A stretch of 40,644 bases of DNA from Mesonia sp. (lineage in GTDB: Bacteria > Bacteroidota > Bacteroidia > Flavobacteriales > Flavobacteriaceae). This document shows positions 7,635-15,316 of the stretch, piece after piece; the first letter of the stretch is position 1; the number at the start of each line of letters is the position of its first letter. A program made the translations under genes and the position numbers. The DNA lies in NCBI GenBank assembly GCA_012964435.1, contig DTTX01000041.1:109303-149946 (forward strand), written 5' to 3'. The notes beneath the pieces were generated by a model that saw nothing but the letters and a program-made list of their open reading frames with translations, made no database searches and had not been told where the DNA came from.

Positions 7635-8546
7635 GTGTTAAAAATAAGAAAATACGCCGCCATCGATATAGGTTCAAACGCCGTAAGACTTTTAGTTTCT
7701 ACGATCACAGAACCAGAAAATAAAGAAACCACTTTCAAAAAAACATCTTTGGTTCGTGTGCCAATTCGTTTAGGAGCCGATGTTTTTGTAAACGGAAAAA
7801 TTTCTGAAGAAAATATGATCCGGATGAAAGACACGATGCGTGCGTATAGTTTATTGATGAAGTCTCATAAAATTGAAAAATATAAAGCCTGTGCCACTTC
7901 TGCGATGCGTGATGCTAGCAATGGAGAAGAATTAGCAAGTCAGGTTTTAGAGGATTGCGGTATCGATATTGAAATTATCGATGGTGAACACGAAGCTGCC
8001 ATCATCGCCGCCACAGATTTACACGAACTTATTCAAGACGATAAAACCTATTTATATGTCGATGTTGGTGGTGGGAGTACTGAATTCACTTTATATTCTG
8101 GTGGGGAAACTATTGCCTCTCGAAGTTTTAAATTAGGAACGGTAAGATTGCTGAATGAAATGGTAGACGATTCGCTTTGGCAAGAAGTTGAAGCTTGGAT
8201 AAAAGCAAAAACCAAACCCTACACAAAAATCGCTTTAATTGGTTCAGGTGGAAATATTAATAATATTTTTAAAAGCAGCGGAAAGAAGTTAGGTAAACCT
8301 TTAAGTTACTTATATTTAAGTTCTTATTATCAGTTACTTAACTCATTAACTTACGAAGACCGTATTTCTCAGTTAGGGATGAATACCGATCGTGCCGATG
8401 TAATTATTCCGGCTACAAAAATTTACCTTTCAGCGATGAAATGGAGTCGATCTAAAAGTGTTCACGTACCAAAAATCGGTCTTGCCGACGGAATTATAAA
8501 ATCGCTATATAACGACGCTAAAAAAGAAGAAATGGTTTTAGATTAA
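7635..8546 (+). CDS. ppx: Exopolyphosphatase / Ppx-GppA family phosphatase
   Basis: 303-residue ASKHA-fold enzyme corresponding to the short, two-domain Ppx form. It hydrolyses terminal phosphate from polyphosphate or (p)ppGpp. Nucleotide/phosphate loop YAAIDIGSNAVRLL at the N-terminus, ATSAMRDASNGEEL near residue 90, YVDVGGGSTEF near 139 and GSGGNINNI near 205 are all as expected. The start is a GTG at 7635, because no ATG precedes the AAIDIGS motif. The end overlaps the convergent miaE stop by 4 bases. It follows ppk1, supporting a polyphosphate role over a purely GppA-type one. Confidence 0.93.
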   Translation: MLKIRKYAAIDIGSNAVRLLVSTITEPENKETTFKKTSLVRVPIRLGADVFVNGKISEENMIRMKDTMRAYSLLMKSHKIEKYKACATSAMRDASNGEELASQVLEDCGIDIEIIDGEHEAAIIAATDLHELIQDDKTYLYVDVGGGSTEFTLYSGGETIASRSFKLGTVRLLNEMVDDSLWQEVEAWIKAKTKPYTKIALIGSGGNINNIFKSSGKKLGKPLSYLYLSSYYQLLNSLTYEDRISQLGMNTDRADVIIPATKIYLSAMKWSRSKSVHVPKIGLADGIIKSLYNDAKKEEMVLD

Positions 8547-9127
8547 CCGTGAATATTTTTACCGGCACTAAAACTATTAATGATCTTTGCTTCGTAATCT
8601 AGAAGCGATTGCCATTTCTCATCAACTTGCTCTCGATCGCCATATTTTCTGGCAAAGTTTAAGAACATAGTGTAATGATTGGCTTCACTGATCATTAATT
8701 TTTTATAGAATAATTTTAGCTCTTTATCTTCTAATTGTTCGGTAAGCAATTTAAAACGTTCGCAACTTCTTGCTTCAATTAAACCGGCGTAAAGCAAACG
8801 GTGAATGAGTTGATCTAAACGACTGCCGCCTTTCGGAAAAAACTTCATTAATTCTTGTACGTAAGGATCGGGTTTGTACCAACCTAACTGAAAACCTCTT
8901 TCTAGAATTTTATCGTGAACCATTTTAAAATGACTCATTTCTTCCTCGGTTAATTCGATCATGGCTTGTACCAATTCAGGATATTCAGGGTAATTGATGA
9001 TGAGAGAAATTGCTGTGGAAGCAGCTTTTTGTTCACACCAAGCGTGATCGATTAAAATATCGTCGATATTTTTTTCTGCAATATTTGCCCACCTTGGATC
9101 GGTAGGAAGTTTTAAACCAAGCATCAT
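8543..9127 (-). CDS. miaE: tRNA-(ms2io6A)-hydroxylase MiaE
   Basis: 194-residue ferritin-like diiron protein. MiaE hydroxylates the isopentenyl group of ms2i6A37 in tRNA with O2. Ligands are visible in the expected two-repeat pattern: Glu32 (HAWCEQKA), E63xxH66 (EEEMSHF), Glu118 (EARSCERF) and E148xxH151 (SEANHY). The start MMLGLKLPTDPRW is typical. It lies 2 bases after the dnaX stop in the same direction, so the two are probably co-transcribed, and its end overlaps the convergent ppx by 4 bases. Confidence 0.93.
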   Translation of the reverse strand: MMLGLKLPTDPRWANIAEKNIDDILIDHAWCEQKAASTAISLIINYPEYPELVQAMIELTEEEMSHFKMVHDKILERGFQLGWYKPDPYVQELMKFFPKGGSRLDQLIHRLLYAGLIEARSCERFKLLTEQLEDKELKLFYKKLMISEANHYTMFLNFARKYGDREQVDEKWQSLLDYEAKIINSFSAGKNIHG

Positions 9128-9129
9128 AA

Positions 9130-10878
9130 TTATATATCTAGATCGAAAGTTGTTCTTAATTTATCGATGAGCGGATTTTTCTCTTTCAATTTTTCAAACT
9201 TATCACGTGTGGTAAAAGCGTATTTTTTAGTAGCTTTTTCATTTACGTCAATTTCAAGTTTGATGGTGGTATTTTGAATTCTCTTTTTTATAAAATTCAT
9301 CAAATTACCTTGAGCTTTTTTCAGCTCGATCTTCATCGTATCGTTTGGTAATTCTATATGAATTGTTTTGCCAACAAGTGTTGGTTTATCGGTATCGACT
9401 ATCGAGGCCAATATTTTTTTACCTCTTTTACTTAATTTTTCAACATATTCTGCCCAAGCTTCTTGTATTTGCTCTTCTGTAAAAGCTTCGGTTAATTCTT
9501 CAGTTGGTAAGGCTTGTTTCTCTTTTTGCTTTTGCTCGTGTTCTTTTTTTTGACCAATACTTTTAAGCGATAATCCTGAAGGTCTTTTTCGTTGTGAGAG
9601 ATCGACCTTAACCGAATTTTTTTCGGGTTGAACAGTTGTTGTGCTTTCTTTTTCTTCTGAAGGAAGTTTCGCTTTAACCGCTGTCGCTTTTTGCGGTTCA
9701 GGATGCTCATTGGTTTGGATAACCTCTTTCGCTTGCGAATCTATCTTTTTTGCAGGAATTTTTTCAGTAGAAATAAAATTTTCCGCAGGAATTATGAATC
9801 GCTTAGAATTTTTTTTTTCTCCATCAAAAGTGATAGAGGCCAATTGCATTAAGCAAAGTTCAACAAGTAATCGCGGGTTTCGACTGGTTTTGTATTTTAG
9901 ATCACATTCATTAGCCAGATCGATCGCTTGCATTAAAAATTCTTGCGGTGCTTCTTGTGATTGTTTGAAATAAAGCGTTTTAACTTGCTCACCAACTTCT
10001 AATAAACTTATAGTAGCTTGGTTTTTACAAACCAATAAATCTCTAAAATGCGAAGCTAAACCGGCAATGTAATGATGACCGTCAAAACCTTTTGCCAGAA
10101 TTTCATTGTATTGAACCAGTAAACCGGGAATGTCATTTTTCAGAATAAAATCGGTCGATTTAAAATAGGTCTCGTAATCGAGAACATTTAAATTCTCGGT
10201 TACGGCTTCACGCGTTAAGTTATTACCGCTAAAACTGACTACACGATCGTAAATTGAAAGGGCATCACGCATCGCTCCATCTGCTTTTTGAGCAATGATG
10301 TGTAATGCATCATCTTCTGCATTTACACCTTCATTTTCAGCAATCTTAGCAAGATATTCTTTAGCATCGGTTACCGTAATTCTTTTAAAGTCGAAAATCT
10401 GACAACGAGAAAGAATTGTAGGGATAATTTTATGCTTTTCTGTAGTGGCTAAAATAAAAATAGCGTGTTTTGGTGGCTCTTCTAAAGTCTTTAAAAAGGC
10501 ATTAAAAGCTGAAGAAGAAAGCATATGAACCTCATCGATAATATATACTTTATACTTTCCTACCTGTGGCGGAATTCGTACTTGATCGATAAGGTTACGA
10601 ATATCGTCTACAGAGTTGTTAGAAGCCGCATCTAATTCAAAAATATTAAATGCATAATCTTCGTCTTTATTTTCTGTAGCTTGTTGGTTAATTTTCTTAG
10701 CCAGAATTCTGGCACAAGTTGTTTTACCTACACCACGAGGTCCCGTAAATAGTAAAGCTTGCGCTAAATGATTATTTTCAATAGCGTTTAATAACGTATT
10801 GGTAATTGCTTTTTGACCAACTACGTCTTCAAAAGTTTCGGGCCTATATTTTCTGGCAGAGACAACAAAATGTTCCAT
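9130..10878 (-). CDS. dnaX: DNA polymerase III subunit gamma/tau
   Basis: 582-residue clamp-loader ATPase. Walker A GPRGVGKTT (46-54), Walker B DEVHML (115-120), the arginine-finger SRC motif near 156 and domain III are intact, followed by a charged Lys/Glu/Pro-rich linker (about 355-470) and a C-terminal tau region. The four-cysteine zinc module that usually sits between Walker A and the ELDAASN motif is missing; the segment reads KKINQQATENKDEDYAFNIF. A run of ten A residues on the coding strand occurs at residue 354-357, exactly where the AAA+ core ends, and shifted frames stop at once (see findings). It lies next to miaE and is divergent from rnpB. Confidence 0.97.
   Translation of the reverse strand: MEHFVVSARKYRPETFEDVVGQKAITNTLLNAIENNHLAQALLFTGPRGVGKTTCARILAKKINQQATENKDEDYAFNIFELDAASNNSVDDIRNLIDQVRIPPQVGKYKVYIIDEVHMLSSSAFNAFLKTLEEPPKHAIFILATTEKHKIIPTILSRCQIFDFKRITVTDAKEYLAKIAENEGVNAEDDALHIIAQKADGAMRDALSIYDRVVSFSGNNLTREAVTENLNVLDYETYFKSTDFILKNDIPGLLVQYNEILAKGFDGHHYIAGLASHFRDLLVCKNQATISLLEVGEQVKTLYFKQSQEAPQEFLMQAIDLANECDLKYKTSRNPRLLVELCLMQLASITFDGEKKNSKRFIIPAENFISTEKIPAKKIDSQAKEVIQTNEHPEPQKATAVKAKLPSEEKESTTTVQPEKNSVKVDLSQRKRPSGLSLKSIGQKKEHEQKQKEKQALPTEELTEAFTEEQIQEAWAEYVEKLSKRGKKILASIVDTDKPTLVGKTIHIELPNDTMKIELKKAQGNLMNFIKKRIQNTTIKLEIDVNEKATKKYAFTTRDKFEKLKEKNPLIDKLRTTFDLDI
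9809..9818 (-). promoter_or_regulatory. A10 slippery run in dnaX (candidate recoding site)
   Basis: The coding strand reads GAT GGA G, then ten A, then TTCTAAG. In the normal frame this is DGEKKNSK. Adding one A (the -1 frame) gives Glu-Lys-Lys-Lys-Phe-stop. Losing one A (the +1 frame) gives Glu-Lys-Lys-Ile-Leu-Ser-Asp-Ser-stop. Either would yield a protein of about 358-361 residues with the AAA+ core only, that is, gamma-like. Transcriptional slippage on an A9 run in dnaX is established in Thermus thermophilus. Confidence 0.5.
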
Positions 10879-10986
10879 TGGAACAAAAATAGAAATACTC
10901 GGGATATTTGTGATTGAGCAAAGCAGTTTTTTCGAAATAATTATTCACAATTTGTGAGTTATAATTTTTCAGCTTGTATAATCTGC

Positions 10987-10994
10987 TATATTTG
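10987..10994 (+). promoter_or_regulatory. -7 box (TATATTTG) for rnpB
   Basis: TATATTTG matches TAnnTTTG exactly and ends six bases before the first base of the RNase P RNA P1 helix at 11001, the distance expected between a Bacteroidota -7 box and its start site. A canonical -33 TTG at 17-23 bases is not obvious. Confidence 0.65.
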
Positions 10995-10999
10995 CAGAA

Positions 11000-11297
11000 T
11001 GCAGGCCGCCTTATCGCTGAATAGTTTTATTCAGAGGAAAGTCCGGACACCGTAGGGAAGCATAGTGGTTAACAGCCATCAGCCGAAAGGTTAGGACAAG
11101 TGCAACAGAAAGAATGTACAGGTAATGCTGTAGTGAAACCAGGTAAACTCTATGCGGTGCAATACCATGTATACCGGCGTTTAAGATTGCCCGATCGATG
11201 CCGGAGGGTAGGTAGCTAGAGATTTTTGGTAACAAAAATTCCAGATAAATGATAAGGACTCGTTTTTCGAGGACAGAATCCGGCTTATAGGCCTGCT
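11000..11297 (+). ncRNA. rnpB: RNase P RNA (class A)
   Basis: The catalytic RNA of ribonuclease P, which cleaves 5' leaders from pre-tRNA. The 5' end GCAGGCC (11001-11007) pairs with GGCCTGC (11290-11296) to form P1. The universal core GAGGAAAGTCCGGACAC is at 11034-11050, and the 3' core ACAGAATCCGGCTTAT lies near 11273-11288. A T-run (11299-11305) just after P1 can serve in termination. Its 3' end touches the stop codon of the convergent 124-residue gene. An open frame on the opposite strand inside it is not a gene. Confidence 0.95.
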
Positions 11298-11670
11298 ATT
11301 TTTTTAGTATTTCGTAAATCCAGCTTTTAGCTTCTTCAATATTATCGAAAACAGAAAAAGGTTTTTTAAAAAAACTTTTTTCATAAAGGGCAGTTTCTCT
11401 ACCAATTTCACTATAATAGACAATTGCCATTGCGCTTAACCTATCGTGAAAAGAAGAAGTTAGGTAGGTGGTTGGATTTAAGTTATAATTAAAGATCCTG
11501 TTACCTATATAACCAAATTTTTTATCGGGATAATATTTATCGAAGATCATTAAGAACCAGTTGAGCTCTTCAATATCGAACACAATGTCGTCTTTTATAG
11601 ATGAAATAATAAAATCATCATATAACTCTACATAAGCAATATCTTCGTCTATAATCTTAAATGGCTCCAC
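11296..11670 (-). CDS. Hypothetical protein, possible STAS-like fold
   Basis: 124-residue soluble protein that I do not recognise. It has alternating strands and helices (ELYDDFIISSIKDDIVFD, then helix IEELNWFLMIFDKYY) and ends with a helix EEAKSWIYEILKK, which recalls the SpoIIAA-like/STAS-like proteins common in Flavobacteriaceae. It lies 10 bases after rsmD in the same direction and its stop touches the 3' end of rnpB. No catalytic motif is seen. The gene is plausible because codon pattern and spacing suit the operon. Confidence 0.7.
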   Translation of the reverse strand: MEPFKIIDEDIAYVELYDDFIISSIKDDIVFDIEELNWFLMIFDKYYPDKKFGYIGNRIFNYNLNPTTYLTSSFHDRLSAMAIVYYSEIGRETALYEKSFFKKPFSVFDNIEEAKSWIYEILKK

Positions 11671-11680
11671 TCAGTTAGAT

Positions 11681-12217
11681 TTACTTCTTAAAAAATGAAA
11701 ATACAGAGTTACCGTATTTTCTACTTTCTGAAAAATGATTGGTTTCAGATAGATCGGTAAATTTAGAATGTTCGATGATTAACACTCCATCTTCATTTAA
11801 TAATGAATTTTCGAATATATAATAAGGAATTTTTTGAAAATCTGCAAGTTCAAAATCGTAAGGTGGATCGGCAAATATTATATCGGATGATGATCTTACC
11901 TTTTCTAAATATTTAAATACATCGCTTTTTACAGTGTGGATATCTACTTCTAATTCTTTTGCGGTTTTGTTGATAAATTTTACGCAGCCATAATGCTGAT
12001 CTACCGCTGTGATTTGTGAAGTTCCTCTAGAGGCAAATTCGTAAGAGATATTCCCGGTTCCTGCAAAAAGATCTAGTAGGATAGTTTCGTTAAAATCAAT
12101 TTGAAAATTAAGAATGTTGAATAAGGCTTCTTTAGCCATATCGGTTGTAGGCCTTACGGGTAAATTTTTAGGAGCTATTAATCGTTTGCCTTTAAATTTT
12201 CCGGATATAATTCTCAT
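11681..12217 (-). CDS. rsmD: 16S rRNA (guanine966-N2)-methyltransferase RsmD
   Basis: 178 residues, the usual size. RsmD methylates G966 of 16S rRNA in the assembled small subunit. The N-terminal MRIISGKFKGKRL, the RPTTDMAKEALFNIL segment, SAM motif I LDLFAGTGNISYEFASRG and the catalytic DPPYDF motif are intact. Its start overlaps the stop of the DUF3822 gene by 4 bases (ATGA type), so they are translationally coupled. Confidence 0.95.
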   Translation of the reverse strand: MRIISGKFKGKRLIAPKNLPVRPTTDMAKEALFNILNFQIDFNETILLDLFAGTGNISYEFASRGTSQITAVDQHYGCVKFINKTAKELEVDIHTVKSDVFKYLEKVRSSSDIIFADPPYDFELADFQKIPYYIFENSLLNEDGVLIIEHSKFTDLSETNHFSESRKYGNSVFSFFKK

Positions 12218-13056
12218 AGAAGATTACTTAGTAAAAATAGATTATGTTTTGGGTTAATTACTTTTTGAGATAAATTACTGATTTTTTCAGTTAGAAATGA
12301 GGTGTTTAAAAAACTAATGTTTTTAATATATGTATATAAATATTGGTAAGTATCATCAATTTCAGAAACATTTCCACTAACTAAAAGCTGAAGTTCTTCG
12401 GTATTAAATTTTAATTGTTCTAAAGTAAATAGCACAAAATATATAAAATCTTGAGATGTATAATATTCAAAAGAATTTGCAAGTATTAGCTGTTTATCTC
12501 TTACACAACAAATATCAAATCTTTTAGTTTGAAGATGAATAAATACTATTTCGCTAGCATCAATTTTTTCAGCTTGATCTAGGCAAAGATCTATAAATAG
12601 AGTAGAGGAATGCTTGTAATTGAACGTACCGAACTTTTCAAATAGATAATTATTTATGTTCGTGTAAGGAATATAAACATTATTGGCAGAAAGCTTAGTC
12701 AACTCATCAAAAGCAATAAAATCAGTTTTTAAAATCTTAGTATTAAACTTTAAGTAATCGGTGAGTTGATCTTCAGAAAAATATACTTGAGGCACTAAAC
12801 TGTATAGGTTATTGGCAAAAAGTACATCTACATCTTTAATTCTAACCTCAATATTTTCTTCAAGATGAAATTTGAAAGCGATTTTTAATTCATCTAATAT
12901 CTTTTCAGGATCTAAAGAGTCGATAAAATCTTTAGAATAAAAATATTCAACAGTATTCTCTTTTTGATTTAGGGTACAAAAAGAAAGTCCATCTTGAGAA
13001 ATCAAGATGGACAATTTTAAATCTTTATGTTGTAGACTATTTGTCGTTGTCACCAT
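12214..13056 (-). CDS. DUF3822 family protein
   Basis: About 280 residues of a Bacteroidota-specific family usually found beside rsmD. It begins with KLSILISQDGLSFCTL, and an ASKHA-like beta-rich fold is plausible (LKLSILIS, FIDLCLDQAE), but no nucleotide-binding motif is clear. Function is unknown; neighbours suggest a link to rRNA modification or envelope maintenance, which is inference. Two starts are possible: ATG 13077 (overlap of 41 bases with the upstream gene) and ATG 13056 (20 bases). I prefer the shorter overlap. Confidence 0.8.
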   Translation of the reverse strand: MVTTTNSLQHKDLKLSILISQDGLSFCTLNQKENTVEYFYSKDFIDSLDPEKILDELKIAFKFHLEENIEVRIKDVDVLFANNLYSLVPQVYFSEDQLTDYLKFNTKILKTDFIAFDELTKLSANNVYIPYTNINNYLFEKFGTFNYKHSSTLFIDLCLDQAEKIDASEIVFIHLQTKRFDICCVRDKQLILANSFEYYTSQDFIYFVLFTLEQLKFNTEELQLLVSGNVSEIDDTYQYLYTYIKNISFLNTSFLTEKISNLSQKVINPKHNLFLLSNLL

Positions 13057-13687
13057 ATTTTCTTGGCCAGTTACCATTGGTATTAACCTCTGTCATAGAA
13101 CCTAACTGAATATATTCTCCTCTTACGTTATCTACTGTAAGCATTTGTTTTTCTTGATTTAATAAATGCTCATCTTGATCTGCTAAAACGTCGGCTTTAT
13201 CAATTTTTACTTCAAAAACAGGAATATAACTATCGTTTTTATAGATTTTACCTGCTTCGATTTCAAATTTCTTTCCATCGGTGTAAGGTACATTCATCAT
13301 CGTTTTGTAACGATCAGATTTTTTGAATAAAGAATCTTTAACAGCAGTGTAACCAAGTGTATCGATAATCGTTTCAGATTTATACTCATCTACACCGTAA
13401 GTTGCTTTATACTCTTCATCTAATACAGTAGTATCTCTACGTTGAGTAACTACAAATTCTGCTGTATCGATAAATTGCACTAAACTATCCCAATCGCCAC
13501 TATATTTACCCACAACTTGTTTATGAGCTAATTGAGCTTTACGTATATCTTTTAATTTATCAATTACTTTAGGATATCTGGCATCTCTTACTTTGTTGAA
13601 TTGAATTGGCTCGTAAACTGCATTAAAAGTTAGGTAACCTAAAAATCCAATAACGACCCATAATAGTAATTGAATAACAATTTTCAT
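13037..13687 (-). CDS. Conserved hypothetical protein with N-terminal membrane anchor
   Basis: 216 residues. One hydrophobic helix (residues about 3-22, VIQLLLWVVIGFLGYLTF) is followed by a hydrophilic, Lys/Asp/Tyr-rich domain that would sit outside the inner membrane as in a type II anchor. After the helix comes ARYPKVIDKLKDIRKAQLAHK with VVGKYSGDWDSLVQF, which resembles the pseudopilin-like start and conserved core of a Bacteroidota family of unknown function. It overlaps the DUF3822 gene. A -7 box lies 39-46 bases upstream of its ATG, so this is probably the first gene of the four-gene minus run. Confidence 0.78.
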   Translation of the reverse strand: MKIVIQLLLWVVIGFLGYLTFNAVYEPIQFNKVRDARYPKVIDKLKDIRKAQLAHKQVVGKYSGDWDSLVQFIDTAEFVVTQRRDTTVLDEEYKATYGVDEYKSETIIDTLGYTAVKDSLFKKSDRYKTMMNVPYTDGKKFEIEAGKIYKNDSYIPVFEVKIDKADVLADQDEHLLNQEKQMLTVDNVRGEYIQLGSMTEVNTNGNWPRKYGDNDK

Positions 13688-13725
13688 ATTTAATGAATTT
13701 AATTTTGTTTAAATATTGTTGTACG

Positions 13726-13733
13726 CAAATCTA
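13726..13733 (-). promoter_or_regulatory. -7 box (TAGATTTG) for the 13687-11296 operon
   Basis: On the minus strand TAGATTTG matches TAnnTTTG exactly. It lies 39-46 bases before the ATG at 13687, giving a leader of about 30 bases. No convincing -33 TTG is seen. Confidence 0.45.
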
Positions 13734-13779
13734 CAATTTTTTTTTATTCGTAAAAGTTTCCAAGTCAAAAAAGCCTGAT

Positions 13780-13787
13780 TATATTTG
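13780..13787 (+). promoter_or_regulatory. Promoter of the RecD-like helicase
   Basis: TATATTTG matches TAnnTTTG exactly, and a TTTC (one mismatch to TTTG) lies 19 bases upstream at 13757-13760. The start site would be near 13794, about 19 bases before the ATG at 13813. Confidence 0.5.
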
Positions 13788-13812
13788 ATTTTTTAGAAAG
13801 CTTATCAAATTA

Positions 13813-15237
13813 ATGACTTCCACAGAATTTTATAAACTTTTAATCTCAGATTTTCCTTTTACGGTTACTACACAACAAGATGTAGCACTTCAAAAATTGT
13901 CTGCTTTTATTTTATCAGAAAAAACCGATCAACTTTTTATCCTCAAAGGTTATGCCGGAACGGGTAAAACTTCAATAATTGGTACGATTGTTAAAAATTT
14001 ATGGAAGGTAACGATGAGTCCGGTACTTGCCGCACCTACCGGTAGAGCTGCAAAAGTGATGAGTAATTACTCGGGTTATCAAGCACAAACCATTCACCGA
14101 AAAATTTATTACCCTAAAAAATCTAGTGGGGGTAAAATGCAATTTGTGCTTCAAAAAAATAAGCATAAGAATACCGTTTTTATTATAGATGAAGCTTCGA
14201 TGATCTCAGATTTTGGTGGTGATGCTAAACTATTTGAAAACGGATCGCTTTTAGACGATTTAATCGATTATGTATATTCCGGTAGAAATTGTAAACTTAT
14301 TTTTATTGGTGATACCGCCCAGTTACCACCGGTAAAGTTAGATTTGAGTCCGGCTTTAGATCAAGATAAGTTAAGTTTAAGTTATCAAAAAGATGTCGAC
14401 CATATTGAGTTGAATGAAGTTGTTCGACAACAACAAGAAAGTGGAATTTTGCATAATGCTACTTTAATTCGAGAGGCGATTAAAAATCAGTTTTTTGAAG
14501 ATTTTAAATTTGAATTAAATATTGCCGACGATTTTGTGCGTCTTGTTGATGGTTATGAAATTATGGATGCCATTAACGATTCTTACAGTTCTGGAGGTTA
14601 CGAAGAAACTGCCATCGTAGTAAGGTCTAACAAGCGGGCAAATATCTATAATGAACAAATTAGAAGCCGAATTCTCTTTCAGGAAAACGAAATTGCAGCG
14701 GGAGACTTTTTAATGGTGGTAAAAAATAATTATTTCTGGGTAAAACCTAGTTCTGATGCAGGTTTTATTGCTAACGGAGATATTATTGAAATACTAGAAA
14801 TATTTGAAATAATCGATCTTTATGGCTTTCGTTTTGCTGAAGTAAAAGTACAAATGGTCGATTACCCAAAAATGAATCCTTTTGAAACGGTATTGATTCT
14901 AGATACGCTTACGGTAAATGCACCATCTTTAACTTATGAGCAATCCAACGAATTATATCAAGAAGTTCAAAAAGATTATGCAAATGAAACTTCAAAATAT
15001 AAGAAGTTTCAGAAAGTAAAAAACAATAAGTACTTTAATGCTTTACAGGTAAAGTTTAGTTATGCTATGACTTGCCACAAGTCTCAAGGCGGGCAATGGG
15101 ACAATGTTTTTGTAGAACAACCGTATTTAAAAGATGGAGTAAATGAAGATTACTTGCGCTGGTTATATACAGCCTGTACGCGAGCAAAAGAAAAATTGTA
15201 TCTCATAGGTTTTAAAGATAATTTTTTCAATAGCTAA
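13813..15237 (+). CDS. RecD-like superfamily 1 DNA helicase
   Basis: 474-residue ATP-dependent helicase of the RecD/Dda type. Walker A GYAGTGKTS (46-54), motif Ia APTGRAAKVMS, TIHRKIY, the Walker B region FIIDEASMIS, motif III FIGDTAQLPPV, motif V CHKSQGGQWDNVFVE and motif VI YTACTRAKEKLYLIG are all in order. It lacks the long N-terminal domain of RecD2, so it is closer to Dda/PIF1-like single-unit enzymes. Likely role in replication or repair on single-stranded DNA; partners RecB and RecC are not nearby. It stands alone between divergent promoters. Confidence 0.92.
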   Translation: MTSTEFYKLLISDFPFTVTTQQDVALQKLSAFILSEKTDQLFILKGYAGTGKTSIIGTIVKNLWKVTMSPVLAAPTGRAAKVMSNYSGYQAQTIHRKIYYPKKSSGGKMQFVLQKNKHKNTVFIIDEASMISDFGGDAKLFENGSLLDDLIDYVYSGRNCKLIFIGDTAQLPPVKLDLSPALDQDKLSLSYQKDVDHIELNEVVRQQQESGILHNATLIREAIKNQFFEDFKFELNIADDFVRLVDGYEIMDAINDSYSSGGYEETAIVVRSNKRANIYNEQIRSRILFQENEIAAGDFLMVVKNNYFWVKPSSDAGFIANGDIIEILEIFEIIDLYGFRFAEVKVQMVDYPKMNPFETVLILDTLTVNAPSLTYEQSNELYQEVQKDYANETSKYKKFQKVKNNKYFNALQVKFSYAMTCHKSQGGQWDNVFVEQPYLKDGVNEDYLRWLYTACTRAKEKLYLIGFKDNFFNS

Positions 15238-15264
15238 ACCGTTATAAATTATAAATAAGGTTTT

Positions 15265-15291
15265 TAGATTTGGTCTAAAAATTTAAATTTG
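15265..15291 (+). promoter_or_regulatory. Two tandem -7 boxes before the KdsB-KdnB fusion
   Basis: TAGATTTG (15265-15272) and TAAATTTG (15284-15291) both match TAnnTTTG exactly and lie 44-51 and 25-32 bases before the TTG start at 15317. Neither has a clear -33 TTG at the usual distance. Confidence 0.4.
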
Positions 15292-15316
15292 AGAAATCAT
15301 ATAAAAGTAAAATTAC

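Noticed and set aside
9492-9710. Lys-rich open frame overlapping the dnaX linker
   Set aside because: Shadow frame caused by A-rich linker codons; shares no start with the A10 slip frames, which stop within a few codons.
10884-10891. TATTTTTG on the minus strand as the dnaX promoter
   Set aside because: It would place the transcription start on the ATG itself with no leader and lacks a -33 element; a chance match in AT-rich DNA is more likely.
11011-11235. 74-codon open frame on the minus strand
   Set aside because: Lies entirely inside RNase P RNA, antisense to it.
15235-15269. Possible terminator CTAAACC ... GGTTTTTAG after the RecD-like helicase
   Set aside because: The stem has about 7 pairs with an 18-base loop and no proper T-tract, and it overlaps a -7 box.
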